A DNA stretch of 54,601 nt. Source: a bacterium UBP15_UBA6099 (GTDB lineage Bacteria > UBP15 > UBA6099). Position 1 is the first letter of the stretch. Each line of letters starts with the position of its first letter. Location of the stretch: the NCBI GenBank assembly GCA_002435745.1, contig DIWT01000012.1:1-54601 (forward strand), written 5' to 3'. A program made the position numbers and the translations under genes. Under the pieces are notes generated by a model. The model made no database searches. It was not told the origin of the DNA and was given only the letters and a program-made list of their open reading frames with translations. Shown here in pieces: positions 42,967 to 51,540 of this stretch.

Positions 42967-44102
42967 GCTCCGCCCTCCTTCGCGCCCGCCGCAGCCCGCA
43001 TGACTATTTCATACACAAACCGGGCGACGGCCTCCAAGTCCGAAACATAGATGTGTTCTTTGGCGGTATGACAGTTCCTCATGCCGATGCCGAGAGTGGC
43101 GGTGGGAAGCCCGATGTGGTTGAATACGTTGGCGTCGCTGCCGCCGCCGCTCGTTCTCAACTCAGGCGCAATGCCCGCCGCGCGCGCGGCTTCCACAGCC
43201 GTCTTCACCGCCGGACAGTCTTCGCCAAGCATGTAAGCGCTGTATTCCCTGTCGATGCGGATGTCGATGCGGGCGGCCGCGTTTGAGGCGGCGCGTTCAA
43301 GCGCCTCGCGCATGTTCGCAATCTGCTCGGTCAGCTTGTCCGCGTTCCTGCTTCTAGCCTCCGCCTCAATGGTCACCGATTCAGGAATAATATTTGTCGC
43401 AAGGCCGCCCCTGATTACGCCCACGTTGGCAGTCGTCTCATCGTCTATGCGCCCGAGCTTCATCGACGCTATAGCGTCCGCCGCGACGCGGATGGCGCTG
43501 ACGCCCTTTTCCGGCTCGATCCCGGCATGCGCCGCGCGGCCTGTGATGACCGCCGTTATTTTATCGTGCGTCGGAGAGCCGACGATAATCTCGCCGGGGC
43601 CGCCGGAGCTGTCGAGCGCGTATCCGAAATCGGCCTTGAGAACGGCGGGGTCGAGCTTCGCCGCGCCTTTAATGCCGAGTTCCTCGGCGACGGTGAAAAC
43701 CAGAAGGATGTCGCCGTGAGGCGCGCCCTCCTCTTTTAGCCGCCTGACAGTGTCGAGTATTGCCGCGACCCCCGCCTTGTCGTCAGAACCGAGGATTGTG
43801 TCTCCCGACGCCCTGACCACCCCGTCTTCGACCACAGGCCGGACGCCCTTGCCGGGTTTGACGGTGTCCAGATGCGCGTTCAGCATAACCGTCGGCGCGC
43901 CAGCGACGGAGCCTTTCACAAGCGCCGTCAGATTCCCTGCGTTTCCGCCGAGAACCTTGCCCGCTTCGTCCTCGACAGCGTCCACGCCCATTTCCCGCAA
44001 CCGGGCCGTCACGTAGTCCGCCGCCGCCCGCTCGCTGAGCGACTCGCTGTCAATCCTGATAAGTTCGAGCATCGTTCTCAGAACATAAGATTCACCGCTC
44101 AT
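42963..44102 (-). CDS. M20-family zinc peptidase (PepT-like)
   Basis: 379 aa from ATG 44102; AAAGGCGG lies five bases upstream, so the longer reading to 44249 is rejected. Metal ligands and the catalytic pair are visible in order: LNAHLDTVKPG (His, Asp), TILGSDDKAGVAAI (bridging Asp), FTVAEELGIKG (Glu-Glu), ALDSSGGPG (Asp) and MRNCHTAKEH (His). The dimerisation domain lies between (GRAAHAGIEPEKG). This is a cytoplasmic di-zinc aminopeptidase or tripeptidase; exact specificity is not readable. It leads the peptidase, panE and B2-like operon. Confidence 0.9.
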   Translation of the reverse strand: MSGESYVLRTMLELIRIDSESLSERAAADYVTARLREMGVDAVEDEAGKVLGGNAGNLTALVKGSVAGAPTVMLNAHLDTVKPGKGVRPVVEDGVVRASGDTILGSDDKAGVAAILDTVRRLKEEGAPHGDILLVFTVAEELGIKGAAKLDPAVLKADFGYALDSSGGPGEIIVGSPTHDKITAVITGRAAHAGIEPEKGVSAIRVAADAIASMKLGRIDDETTANVGVIRGGLATNIIPESVTIEAEARSRNADKLTEQIANMREALERAASNAAARIDIRIDREYSAYMLGEDCPAVKTAVEAARAAGIAPELRTSGGGSDANVFNHIGLPTATLGIGMRNCHTAKEHIYVSDLEAVARFVYEIVMRAAAGAKEGGA

Positions 44103-44132
44103 AAACGCCGCCTTTCCAAAGATGTTAATCAA

Positions 44133-44162
44133 ATAATAACGCCTGAGAGCCGTCCGCATCAA
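44133..44162 (-). promoter_or_regulatory. Promoter of the M20 peptidase-panE operon
   Basis: On the minus strand TTGATG, an 18-bp spacer and TATTAT lie about 30 bp before the ATG, which has its own Shine-Dalgarno sequence. This is an ordinary leadered promoter, in contrast to the leaderless ones. Confidence 0.5.
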
Positions 44163-44276
44163 CCTATGGCGCCCCGTTGGCCGCCCCGGCGACCCTTTTT
44201 TTTGCCCGTTCTTTCCTTGCGTATCGCTTAAGTGATAGAATTCCGCCAACCTGAAGGATGAGGACTCACAACTAAA

Positions 44277-45611
44277 ATGCCGAAACTTCCGATGGGCAGA
44301 ATGATGGGATACGCGTCGGGCGCGCTCGGATACTCGCTGCTCGACAGGCTGATGGTGGCGGCAGTCATATACTTTTATCTGCCGCCTGCCGAGGAGTCCC
44401 TGCCGCAGCTTGTGCCTAAAATCGTGTTCGGCTACATATTCATTTTCGGGCGCGTGATAGACTCGATAGCGGATCCGCTGGTGAGCTACTGGACGGACAA
44501 CAGCAAATCGCCGCGCGGGCGGCGCGTCCCGTTCATGTTCTTAGGCGGGCTGCCCCTTGCCGCATGTTTGGTGGCGCTGTTCTTCCCGCCCGTTGCCGGG
44601 CTTTCCAACTGGAACGCGGTAACCCTCGCCCTGCTCCTCGGCTCGTACTTCTTCTTCTTCACATACTACGTCTGCCCGTACCTCGCCCTCATACCCGAAC
44701 TGGGCACAACTCACAAAGAGCGCATCAACATAACCTCCATGCAGGGCATCTTCATGCTGTTCGGAGTGATAGCCGCGTCCGTGGCCTGCATGCCGCTGGC
44801 CTCCGCCCTCGGATTCAGGGCGATGGCCCTCATTCTCGGCGCGGCCTCGCTCGTCTTCCTTTATCTGCCCGTCGTCTCCATCAACGAGAAAGTTTACTGC
44901 GCCTCCAACCCGTCCTCGCTGGACCTCTTTTCTTCCCTCAAGGCCACCTTCAAAAACAAACCCTTCGTCATATATCTGATCGGCAACCTGACATTCTGGT
45001 TCGGGTTCAACATCATCTCGTCAGGCGTGAGCTATTACGTCACGTCGCTCCTCGGCCGCCCCGTGGCGGACACCGCCGTGTTCATGGGCATCGCCCTCGG
45101 CGTCGCCCTCGTGTTCATCCCCGTCATAAACTTCTTCTCGCGTTTCGCCACAAAGCGCAACATAATGATTATCCTGCTGCTCATATTCGCGCTCGACCTG
45201 CCATTCATATATCTGATGAATTCACAGTCGCTTCCGATATCAAACATGACATTCGCGTACATCGTCATGTTCTTCGCCGGAATCCCGCTCGCCGGGCTGT
45301 TCGTTATCCCGAACGCCATAATCGCGGATCTGACGGACTACGACGAGATGAATACCGGGCAGAGGCGGGAGGCGATGTATTTCGGCGCGCAGGGCTTCTG
45401 CCTGAAAGTGACTCTCGGACTATCCACATACCTGATGACGCTGATGTTCGAAAAATTCGGCAACAGCGCCGCCGAGCCTCTGGGAGTCCAGCTCACCGGC
45501 CCCGTCGGCGGCATATTCGCCCTCCTCGGCATGGTCGCTTTCTTCTTCTTCCCCCGCGACTTGGAAAAAACCGTAGCCGACTTCAGGAGCAGAAAAACAC
45601 AAACCCGCTGA
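44277..45611 (+). CDS. MFS transporter of the GPH (MelB-like glycoside-cation symporter) family
   Basis: 444 aa with about twelve hydrophobic helices. The family signature after helix 2 is RVIDSIADPLVSYWTDNS followed by KSPRGRRVPFMFLGG, and the second-half repeat IADLTDYDEMNTGQRREAMYF is also typical of GPH proteins. It should move a sugar or glycoside-like solute with a cation across the inner membrane. The substrate is not predictable. GAAGGATGAGG lies upstream of the ATG. Monocistronic, convergent with kdsB; the 74-bp gap shows no terminator. Confidence 0.88.
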   Translation: MPKLPMGRMMGYASGALGYSLLDRLMVAAVIYFYLPPAEESLPQLVPKIVFGYIFIFGRVIDSIADPLVSYWTDNSKSPRGRRVPFMFLGGLPLAACLVALFFPPVAGLSNWNAVTLALLLGSYFFFFTYYVCPYLALIPELGTTHKERINITSMQGIFMLFGVIAASVACMPLASALGFRAMALILGAASLVFLYLPVVSINEKVYCASNPSSLDLFSSLKATFKNKPFVIYLIGNLTFWFGFNIISSGVSYYVTSLLGRPVADTAVFMGIALGVALVFIPVINFFSRFATKRNIMIILLLIFALDLPFIYLMNSQSLPISNMTFAYIVMFFAGIPLAGLFVIPNAIIADLTDYDEMNTGQRREAMYFGAQGFCLKVTLGLSTYLMTLMFEKFGNSAAEPLGVQLTGPVGGIFALLGMVAFFFFPRDLEKTVADFRSRKTQTR

Positions 45612-45685
45612 CCCGGCGAATAGACTCGCCCGAATCATAATCAAGACAATTTGTTGTTTGCTGTATGGCAATATAGCTATTAGGT

Positions 45686-46423
45686 TTATTCGCTGGGGGA
45701 GAGGATTTTTTCCACGCGGGCGGCGTCTTCGGGGGTGTCCACCCCGGCGCCCCGGTAGGTGGTCTCTATCATGTCTATCCGGACGCCGTTTTCCAGCGCG
45801 CGGAGTTGTTCGAGACATTCGGCCTGTTCCAGCGGAGAGGGCGGCATCTTCGGGAACGCCAGCAGAAACTCCCGGCTGTAAACGTAAAATCCGATATGCT
45901 GATAAACGGGCAAAGGAGTTTTCGCGCGGCGGTAAGGTATGGGCGAGCGGGAAAAGTACAACGCGCGTCCGTCCGACGCCGCGACGACCTTCACAATATT
46001 GGGGTTGTTGATGTCGTCCTCGCTTGAGAGCGGGGTCATGGCGCTGCCGAACCTGAAGCCGGGAAGAGACGTGAAATGAGAGACGGCGCGGTCGATTAGC
46101 GCGGGTTCGATCAGCGGCTCGTCGCCCTGAATGTTGACGACGACGCGGCAGTCGAGCCCTTCGACGACTTCGGCGATTCTGTCCGTCCCGGTAGGGTGGT
46201 CGGAGCGGGTCATTACGGCGCGGCCGCCGAAGGAGAGGACGGCTTGAAATATGCGCTCGTCGTCCGTGGCCACCACAACGGAGTCGAGCAGTTCGGCTGC
46301 GGAGGCGCGCTCGTACACCCACTGGATCAGGGGCTTGCCCGCTATGACATGAAGGGGTTTTCCGGGAAACCTTGTCGAGCCGTATCTTGCGGGGATAATC
46401 CCCGCCGCTGCCGCTCCGCTCAT
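45686..46423 (-). CDS. kdsB: 3-deoxy-manno-octulosonate cytidylyltransferase
   Basis: 245 aa, standard length. The nucleotide-binding start IIPARYGSTRFPGKPLHVIA, then VVVATDDERIFQAV, HPTGTDRIAEV, VVNIQGDEPLIEP and HIGFYVYSREFL, are KdsB hallmarks. It activates Kdo as CMP-Kdo for transfer to lipid A, showing that the cell makes Kdo-containing LPS. It is the last gene of the lipid A operon, two bases after msbA. Confidence 0.95.
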   Translation of the reverse strand: MSGAAAAGIIPARYGSTRFPGKPLHVIAGKPLIQWVYERASAAELLDSVVVATDDERIFQAVLSFGGRAVMTRSDHPTGTDRIAEVVEGLDCRVVVNIQGDEPLIEPALIDRAVSHFTSLPGFRFGSAMTPLSSEDDINNPNIVKVVAASDGRALYFSRSPIPYRRAKTPLPVYQHIGFYVYSREFLLAFPKMPPSPLEQAECLEQLRALENGVRIDMIETTYRGAGVDTPEDAARVEKILSPSE

Positions 46424-46425
46424 AG

Positions 46426-48255
46426 CTATGCCTCCGGAGAAATTTCGCCGCCGGCGGCTCCCGAAGCCGCCAGAGTCAGGTCGTACAGCCGCCTGTACGC
46501 CCCGCCCGCCTCGTACAGTTCGTCGTGCCTGCCGATCTCCACTATTCTCCCGGCTTCCAGCACGGCTATGCTGTCAGCGTTTCTGATGGTGGACAGGCGA
46601 TGCGCGATGACTATCGTGGTGCGCGTCTTCATGAGCTTTTCGAGGGCGCGCTGGATGTAAACCTCGGAAACGTTGTCCACGCTTGAGGTCGCTTCGTCGA
46701 GTATGAGTATCTTCGGGTCCATGAGGATTGCGCGGGCGATGGCGACGCGTTGCCTCTGGCCTCCGCTGAGGGTGACTCCCCTCTCGCCAACCATGGTGTC
46801 GTATCCGTCCGGCATTTCCATTATGAAATCATGCGCGTAAGCGGCGGTGGCGGCCTCGATTATCTCCTCGTCGGTCGCCCCCATCCTGCCGTACGCGATG
46901 TTGTTCTTTATGGTGTCCCTGAACAGCAATGTCTCCTGCGGCACTATGCCGATGTGTTTCCTGAACGAGGCTATCTTTGCGTCTCTGATGTCAACGCCCT
47001 CGATAGCGATTCTTCCTTCCACGACATCGTAGAAGCGGGGCAGCAACTTTGCGATGGTGCTTTTCCCTGAGCCGCTTGGGCCGACTATCGCCACTACCGA
47101 TCCCGGCTCGATCTTCAGGTTCACCCCGCGCAGCACAGGCTCGCCGGGCTTATAGTGAAAGCAGACGTTCTCGAAAGATATGTCGCCCCTTATTTCGGGC
47201 ATATCGACCGCATCCGGCTTCTCCTCGATGTCAACAGGCATATCGATGACTTCGTATATTCTCTCGGCGGCGGCAAACGCGTGCTGCAGGGTAAGATTCA
47301 GCGAATTAACGTGGTTGATCTGGGTGAATATCTGTTGAAGCCCCACGAACAGCGCCATCACAGAGCCGAGGGTGAGAAGCTTTCCCGTTATGGGGTCATG
47401 GATATTGTGGACAATAAAATACGCGCCTATGTAGAGCATTATGGCGAGACAAGCCGCGCCGAGAAACTCCACCATCGGAGAGTAAGACGCCCTCACCTTG
47501 ACCTGCCTCATTGTCGCGTTGACGGTGTCCCTGTTTTCTTTGGCGTACTTGCGCATCTCGTGCTCTTCCATTGAAAACATCTTGACGACATGCGCGAGGC
47601 CTATGGTTTCGTAGATGCTCGCGTTGAAGTCCGCCACCTTCTCCTGAAGCAGCAGGCTGTGTTTCTTCATCCGCTTGCCGCCCAGAGTTATCACCACAGC
47701 GATCAGCGGGAGAAGCAGCAGCGAAAGAATGGTCAGAGTCGCGCTTAGGTAGATCACGATGGACAGGGCGGCTATCACCCCTATCGGGACCCGCACCATC
47801 TCGCTTATCCCCGATGTCACGAACATCTGCACCACTGTCGTGTCGTTCTGTATTCTGGACATCAGCTCTCCGGCCTGCCTCTTCTCGAAGAACCCGAAAG
47901 ACATCGACTGTATCTTCCTGTACGCCATGTTGCGCAGGTCCTCGACCAGCCTCACTCCGCCCAGAGTTATCATGTAGCTGTTCAGATACGCTATGAGCCA
48001 CCTGACCGCGAACACTATCACTATAAGAGCGGCGATCAACCCGGATTGCTTCAAGTCCCGGTTTTCGATCGCGTCGATGATAAGCTTGATAAAAAGAGGC
48101 GTCGAGCTGTAAAGCGCGGTGGCGATAACCGAGCAGACGATGCCGACGATTACCGGCTTTTTGTGGGTCCACGTCTGAGCCATCAGACGCTTGCCCGCCT
48201 TGCGGGAGCTGTCCGTCACAGGCTTCTTTTCCGTAAGCAGGATGTCCCTGATCAT
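46426..48255 (-). CDS. msbA: Lipid A export ABC transporter ATP-binding/permease protein
   Basis: 609 aa. A six-helix transmembrane domain occupies residues 1-330. The nucleotide-binding domain has Walker A GPSGSGKSTIAKLL, the signature LSGGQRQRVAIARAI, Walker B ILILDEATSSVD and the switch histidine IVIAHRLSTI. Gene context (lpxA, lpxB, kdsB) supports flipping of lipid A-core across the inner membrane, though the family also covers drug exporters. The ATG overlaps the lpxB stop (ATGA). Confidence 0.92.
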   Translation of the reverse strand: MIRDILLTEKKPVTDSSRKAGKRLMAQTWTHKKPVIVGIVCSVIATALYSSTPLFIKLIIDAIENRDLKQSGLIAALIVIVFAVRWLIAYLNSYMITLGGVRLVEDLRNMAYRKIQSMSFGFFEKRQAGELMSRIQNDTTVVQMFVTSGISEMVRVPIGVIAALSIVIYLSATLTILSLLLLPLIAVVITLGGKRMKKHSLLLQEKVADFNASIYETIGLAHVVKMFSMEEHEMRKYAKENRDTVNATMRQVKVRASYSPMVEFLGAACLAIMLYIGAYFIVHNIHDPITGKLLTLGSVMALFVGLQQIFTQINHVNSLNLTLQHAFAAAERIYEVIDMPVDIEEKPDAVDMPEIRGDISFENVCFHYKPGEPVLRGVNLKIEPGSVVAIVGPSGSGKSTIAKLLPRFYDVVEGRIAIEGVDIRDAKIASFRKHIGIVPQETLLFRDTIKNNIAYGRMGATDEEIIEAATAAYAHDFIMEMPDGYDTMVGERGVTLSGGQRQRVAIARAILMDPKILILDEATSSVDNVSEVYIQRALEKLMKTRTTIVIAHRLSTIRNADSIAVLEAGRIVEIGRHDELYEAGGAYRRLYDLTLAASGAAGGEISPEA

Positions 48256-49421
48256 AGTTTCGTCCGTTCTCCGCCGGGCAGTCCGCCCGCGATTCCCGCA
48301 ACGCCCGCCGCGAGCCGAGCCGCCCTGTCCAGAACTCCCGGAGAGCCGAGCTTCTCGGCAACCAGCTTGATTTGAGCCGTCATTCTATCCCTTATTTCCC
48401 GCGATGATAATATCTCTATGATTTTTTCGGCGACGCGTTCCGGCACGCACTCCTCCTGCACAAGCTCCGGAGCTACGAACTCCCCCGCGATGATGTTCGG
48501 CAGGCCAATCATCGGCGGGTTCACCGTCCGGCGAGCGATCCACGCGGTGACCGGATGAAGCTTGTAGGAGATAATCATCGGTTTTCCCATCAGCGCGGCC
48601 TCGTGGGTCGCCGTACCGGAGCAGAGCGCCAGAACGTCGCAGGCGTTCATAAAATCATATACCTTCTCGGACGCGACATCGACGGGGGCATTCCTGATAT
48701 GTTTGCGGATTTCCGCGTCTAGCTGCGGAGCCGCGCGGAATGCGATGAAGCGCGCCCCCGGAACGCGGGCCGCCACGATTTCAGCCGCGCGCGCGAACAC
48801 CGGCATGAGCCGCTTGACCTCCTGCCCCCTGCTTCCGGGCATAAGCCCGACCAGCGGAGCGTCCGGCTCCACCCCGAAGAACTCGCGCGCCTCCAGCTTA
48901 GTCATGGAAGGCTTCGCGGCGTCCACCAGCGGATGCCCTATGTATTCGTGCCGCGCCCCCGCCGCCGCGTAGTCGTCCAGCGACATCGGCAACGCCAGCA
49001 GCGAAAGGTCGACCGTCTCGGCCAGCGCCTGAAACCTCTTCCCGCCCGAACCGAACCAACTCACGGGAGCGAAAAAATACACCACCGGGATTCCGAGACT
49101 TTTGGCGATGCGCGCCGCCCTCATATTGAACACCCTGTAGTCCACAGGTATGAACAGGTCGGGTTTTTCCGACTCGAACATCGCCTTCAGCCGCCGGGCG
49201 ACCGGATATATGACCAGCCCCTTCACAAACCCCTCGAAGAAGCCGATGCTGCCCCATGTCGTGCTGTCCGCGAGCAGCCTCACGCCCGCGTCCCTCATGT
49301 TGCCCCCGCCTATGCCCACGAATTCCAGCGACGGGTCCAGCCTGCGCATGGCGCGCGCCAGATGCGAGGCGTTAACGTCGCCCGACACTTCGCCCGCTAT
49401 CATAAATATCTTTTTAGTCAT
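48252..49421 (-). CDS. lpxB: Lipid-A-disaccharide synthase
   Basis: 389 aa from ATG 49421, typical LpxB length; the 13-residue longer reading to 49460 lacks support. Landmarks are MIAGEVSGDVNASHLARAM, VGIGGGNMRDAGV, PVVYFFAPVSWFG, YIGHPLVDAA, GLMPGSRGQEVKRLMPVF and LCSGTATHEAALMGKPMI. It joins UDP-diacylglucosamine and lipid X at the inner membrane. A hairpin with a T-run lies in the 109-bp gap before it, which may reduce read-through from the upstream genes. Confidence 0.95.
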   Translation of the reverse strand: MTKKIFMIAGEVSGDVNASHLARAMRRLDPSLEFVGIGGGNMRDAGVRLLADSTTWGSIGFFEGFVKGLVIYPVARRLKAMFESEKPDLFIPVDYRVFNMRAARIAKSLGIPVVYFFAPVSWFGSGGKRFQALAETVDLSLLALPMSLDDYAAAGARHEYIGHPLVDAAKPSMTKLEAREFFGVEPDAPLVGLMPGSRGQEVKRLMPVFARAAEIVAARVPGARFIAFRAAPQLDAEIRKHIRNAPVDVASEKVYDFMNACDVLALCSGTATHEAALMGKPMIISYKLHPVTAWIARRTVNPPMIGLPNIIAGEFVAPELVQEECVPERVAEKIIEILSSREIRDRMTAQIKLVAEKLGSPGVLDRAARLAAGVAGIAGGLPGGERTKL

Positions 49422-49440
49422 CTGCCGCCGCCCCCGCGCA

Positions 49441-49476
49441 ATAAAAACGGGCCCCGGCAATATCTTGCGGGACCCG
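49441..49476 (-). terminator. Terminator-like hairpin between the Gfo/Idh gene and lpxB
   Basis: On the minus strand CGGGTCCCGCAA pairs with TTGCCGGGGCCCG around a GATA-type loop, with one bulged base, and is followed by TTTTTAT. This is a convincing intrinsic terminator inside an otherwise tight lipid A operon. It could set lower lpxB-msbA-kdsB expression, or lpxB may have its own promoter. A further perfect palindrome GACCCGCGCGGGTC covers the upstream gene's stop codon at 49519-49532. Confidence 0.6.
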
Positions 49477-49530
49477 CGGCGGAGCGTTTCTGTTTTAACG
49501 CCGGATATGCCGGAAGCCGACCCGCGCGGG

Positions 49531-50526
49531 TCAACCGCCGACCACCCGGAACGGATTCACCACTTTGCCCGTTTCAGTCTCCGCTATGTCCGGCAACGGC
49601 ACTCTCAGCACCCGGCCGGACTTGTAAGACTCGATGGCGGTCAGCGCCACTGACAGAGCGTGCAGGCTGTCCTCTCCGCTGACGAACGGCTGTTCGTTGT
49701 TGGCGATGAGATTCACGAAATATCTCAACTCGTTGCGCAGAGGCTCCTTGCGGTCCACGTTCGCCTCCCGCGCCCAGTTCTTGTCGTACACCATTACTTT
49801 CTGCTCGATGAAATCGAGAGTGGCCACGCCGGAGTCGCCCACCACGTTGAGACGGCGCACCCTGTGCGGCGGAAGCCAGCTTGTCTCTATGACCCCCGCG
49901 TTCCCTCGCCTGAACTTGAGCATCAGCATCGCGTGGTCTTCCTGAGAGTGGAAGGTCGCGCCGGCCACGGAATACACCTCGCGCACGCGGTCATTGTACA
50001 GATATGATATGACATCTATGTCGTGCGGCGACAGGTCCAGTATTATCCCGCAGTCGGTTATTCTCGGACAATACGGGCCTACCCGCTTGGACGACACCGA
50101 AACGATGTTGCCCAGCACCCCGTCGTCTATCAGTTCCTTGAGTATCCCCACCGCCGGGTTGAACCGCTCGACGTGCCCGACCAGCAGCTTCTTGTTCAGC
50201 TTGCGGGCAAGCGCGATCATCTCCTTGCCTTCTTCCAGAGTCGCCGCCACCGGTTTTTCCACCAGCACGTGGCAGTTCGCGTTCAGCGAGTCCACCGCGA
50301 CGCGCCTGTGCAGCGTCGTAGGCACGACTATGCTCACCGCGTCCAAGTTCTGATCAAGCAGATCGCGGTAGTCGACGTACGGAGTGGTTCCGTATTCGCC
50401 CGCGACGTCTTTGACCATCGTCTCGTTGACGTCCGCTATCCCGACCAGACTGACATCCCGCATCTGGCTGAATATCTTGACGTGATTGATTCCCATCTTG
50501 CCGACGCCGATTACGCCTAATCTCAT
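49531..50526 (-). CDS. Gfo/Idh/MocA oxidoreductase, GnnA-like
   Basis: 331 aa from ATG 50526, which overlaps the lpxA stop codon (ATGA). The Rossmann start LGVIGVGKMGINHVKIFSQM, then EKPVAATLEEGKEMIALA (catalytic lysine EKP) and HDIDVISYLYNDRV are family hallmarks. In Acidithiobacillus and Leptospira, GnnA oxidises UDP-GlcNAc at C3 and GnnB transaminates it, giving lipid A with amide-linked chains; there too the genes sit with lpx genes. Here no GnnB neighbours it. It could be GnnA with a remote partner, or another sugar-nucleotide oxidoreductase. Confidence 0.85.
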   Translation of the reverse strand: MRLGVIGVGKMGINHVKIFSQMRDVSLVGIADVNETMVKDVAGEYGTTPYVDYRDLLDQNLDAVSIVVPTTLHRRVAVDSLNANCHVLVEKPVAATLEEGKEMIALARKLNKKLLVGHVERFNPAVGILKELIDDGVLGNIVSVSSKRVGPYCPRITDCGIILDLSPHDIDVISYLYNDRVREVYSVAGATFHSQEDHAMLMLKFRRGNAGVIETSWLPPHRVRRLNVVGDSGVATLDFIEQKVMVYDKNWAREANVDRKEPLRNELRYFVNLIANNEQPFVSGEDSLHALSVALTAIESYKSGRVLRVPLPDIAETETGKVVNPFRVVGG

Positions 50527-51338
50527 GACCGCGTCTCCCCGCAGTCGCGTCTTCGGCACGAGGCAAAACCCCTGCCTGTCCCCGCTTCGAGAAACGCGAC
50601 CAGTTTTTGAACTTCCGCCGAACCGCCGAGCCGCTCCTTCATCAGAGCCACCGCCTCCTGCGTCGATTCGGCCTCCCTATATAAAATCCTGTATGCTTTG
50701 TGTATGGCCTGCCGGGCTTCCGCGCTGAAACCGGCCCTCATCAGGCCAATTCTGTTAAGCCCGCACACCGGCGGCCTGTATCCGCCCGTCACCATCATGT
50801 ACGGCGGTATGTCTTCAAGTATCACCGAGCCTCCGCCCGCCATCACGTACGCGCCTATCCTCACGAACTGATGCGCCCCCGCCATGCCCCCTATGAACGC
50901 GTTCTCGCCAACCTCCACGAATCCGCCCAACGTCGCCAGATTCGCCATCACCACCCTGTCTCCCACTTTCCCGTTGTGACCCACATGCGTTCCGGCCATC
51001 AACATGCAGCCCGAACCCACTCGCGTGACGCATCCCTCTCCGCTCGCCCGGTGCAGCGTAGCGTGCTCGCGCACCACCGTGTTGTCCCCTATCTCAAGAA
51101 AGCTTTCCTCGCCTTTGAACTTGGTGTCCTGAGGCTCGCCGCCGAGAATAGCTCCGGAATGAACTTCGCATCCCTTCCCCATCCTCGTCCCTCGCCGGAT
51201 AACCGCCTGCGGATGTATCTTCGTTCCTTCCCCGATTACAACCCCGCCTTCGACTATCGCAAACGCTCCGACGACAACCCCGTCTCCCAGTTCAGCTCCG
51301 GAATCCACGCGCGCGTATGCATCAATACTTATGCTCAT
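50523..51338 (-). CDS. lpxA: UDP-N-acetylglucosamine acyltransferase
   Basis: 271 aa. A left-handed beta-helix of hexapeptide repeats starts at once (ELGDGVVVGAFAIVEGGVVI). The catalytic histidine region is LMAGTHVGHNGKVGD. The Q-F-V-R motif of the acyl ruler region and the helical C-terminus (MRAGFSAEARQAIHKAYRIL) are intact. It makes the first committed step of lipid A synthesis. Active-site variation that would decide between ester and amide chains cannot be judged by eye. It is the first gene of the operon. A -10-like TACTAT ends six bases before the ATG with no ribosome binding site. Confidence 0.95.
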   Translation of the reverse strand: MSISIDAYARVDSGAELGDGVVVGAFAIVEGGVVIGEGTKIHPQAVIRRGTRMGKGCEVHSGAILGGEPQDTKFKGEESFLEIGDNTVVREHATLHRASGEGCVTRVGSGCMLMAGTHVGHNGKVGDRVVMANLATLGGFVEVGENAFIGGMAGAHQFVRIGAYVMAGGGSVILEDIPPYMMVTGGYRPPVCGLNRIGLMRAGFSAEARQAIHKAYRILYREAESTQEAVALMKERLGGSAEVQKLVAFLEAGTGRGFASCRRRDCGETRS

Positions 51339-51344
51339 AATGAT

Positions 51345-51350
51345 ATAGTA
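51345..51350 (-). promoter_or_regulatory. -10 box immediately before lpxA (leaderless)
   Basis: TACTAT on the minus strand ends six bases before the lpxA ATG, inside an AT-rich stretch. No Shine-Dalgarno sequence fits between. The rest of the 202-bp gap to the GTPase gene shows only a short ATTAC-type inverted repeat around a T-run near 51475. Confidence 0.4.
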
Positions 51351-51540
51351 TCCTTATTAAATGTGAGATATTAATATTTAATATATAGAGGAACTTGAAG
51401 AATTTACGAGATAATCAGCGGATCAGCGAGCCAAATTCGACCGGTTGCCATTCTTCGCTCGCAGTAATTTTTTTTATTACGACACGCAAGTTGGATGTTA
51501 TTGATAATCCGCATCACAACAAGGTTTTTTAACAAAATTC

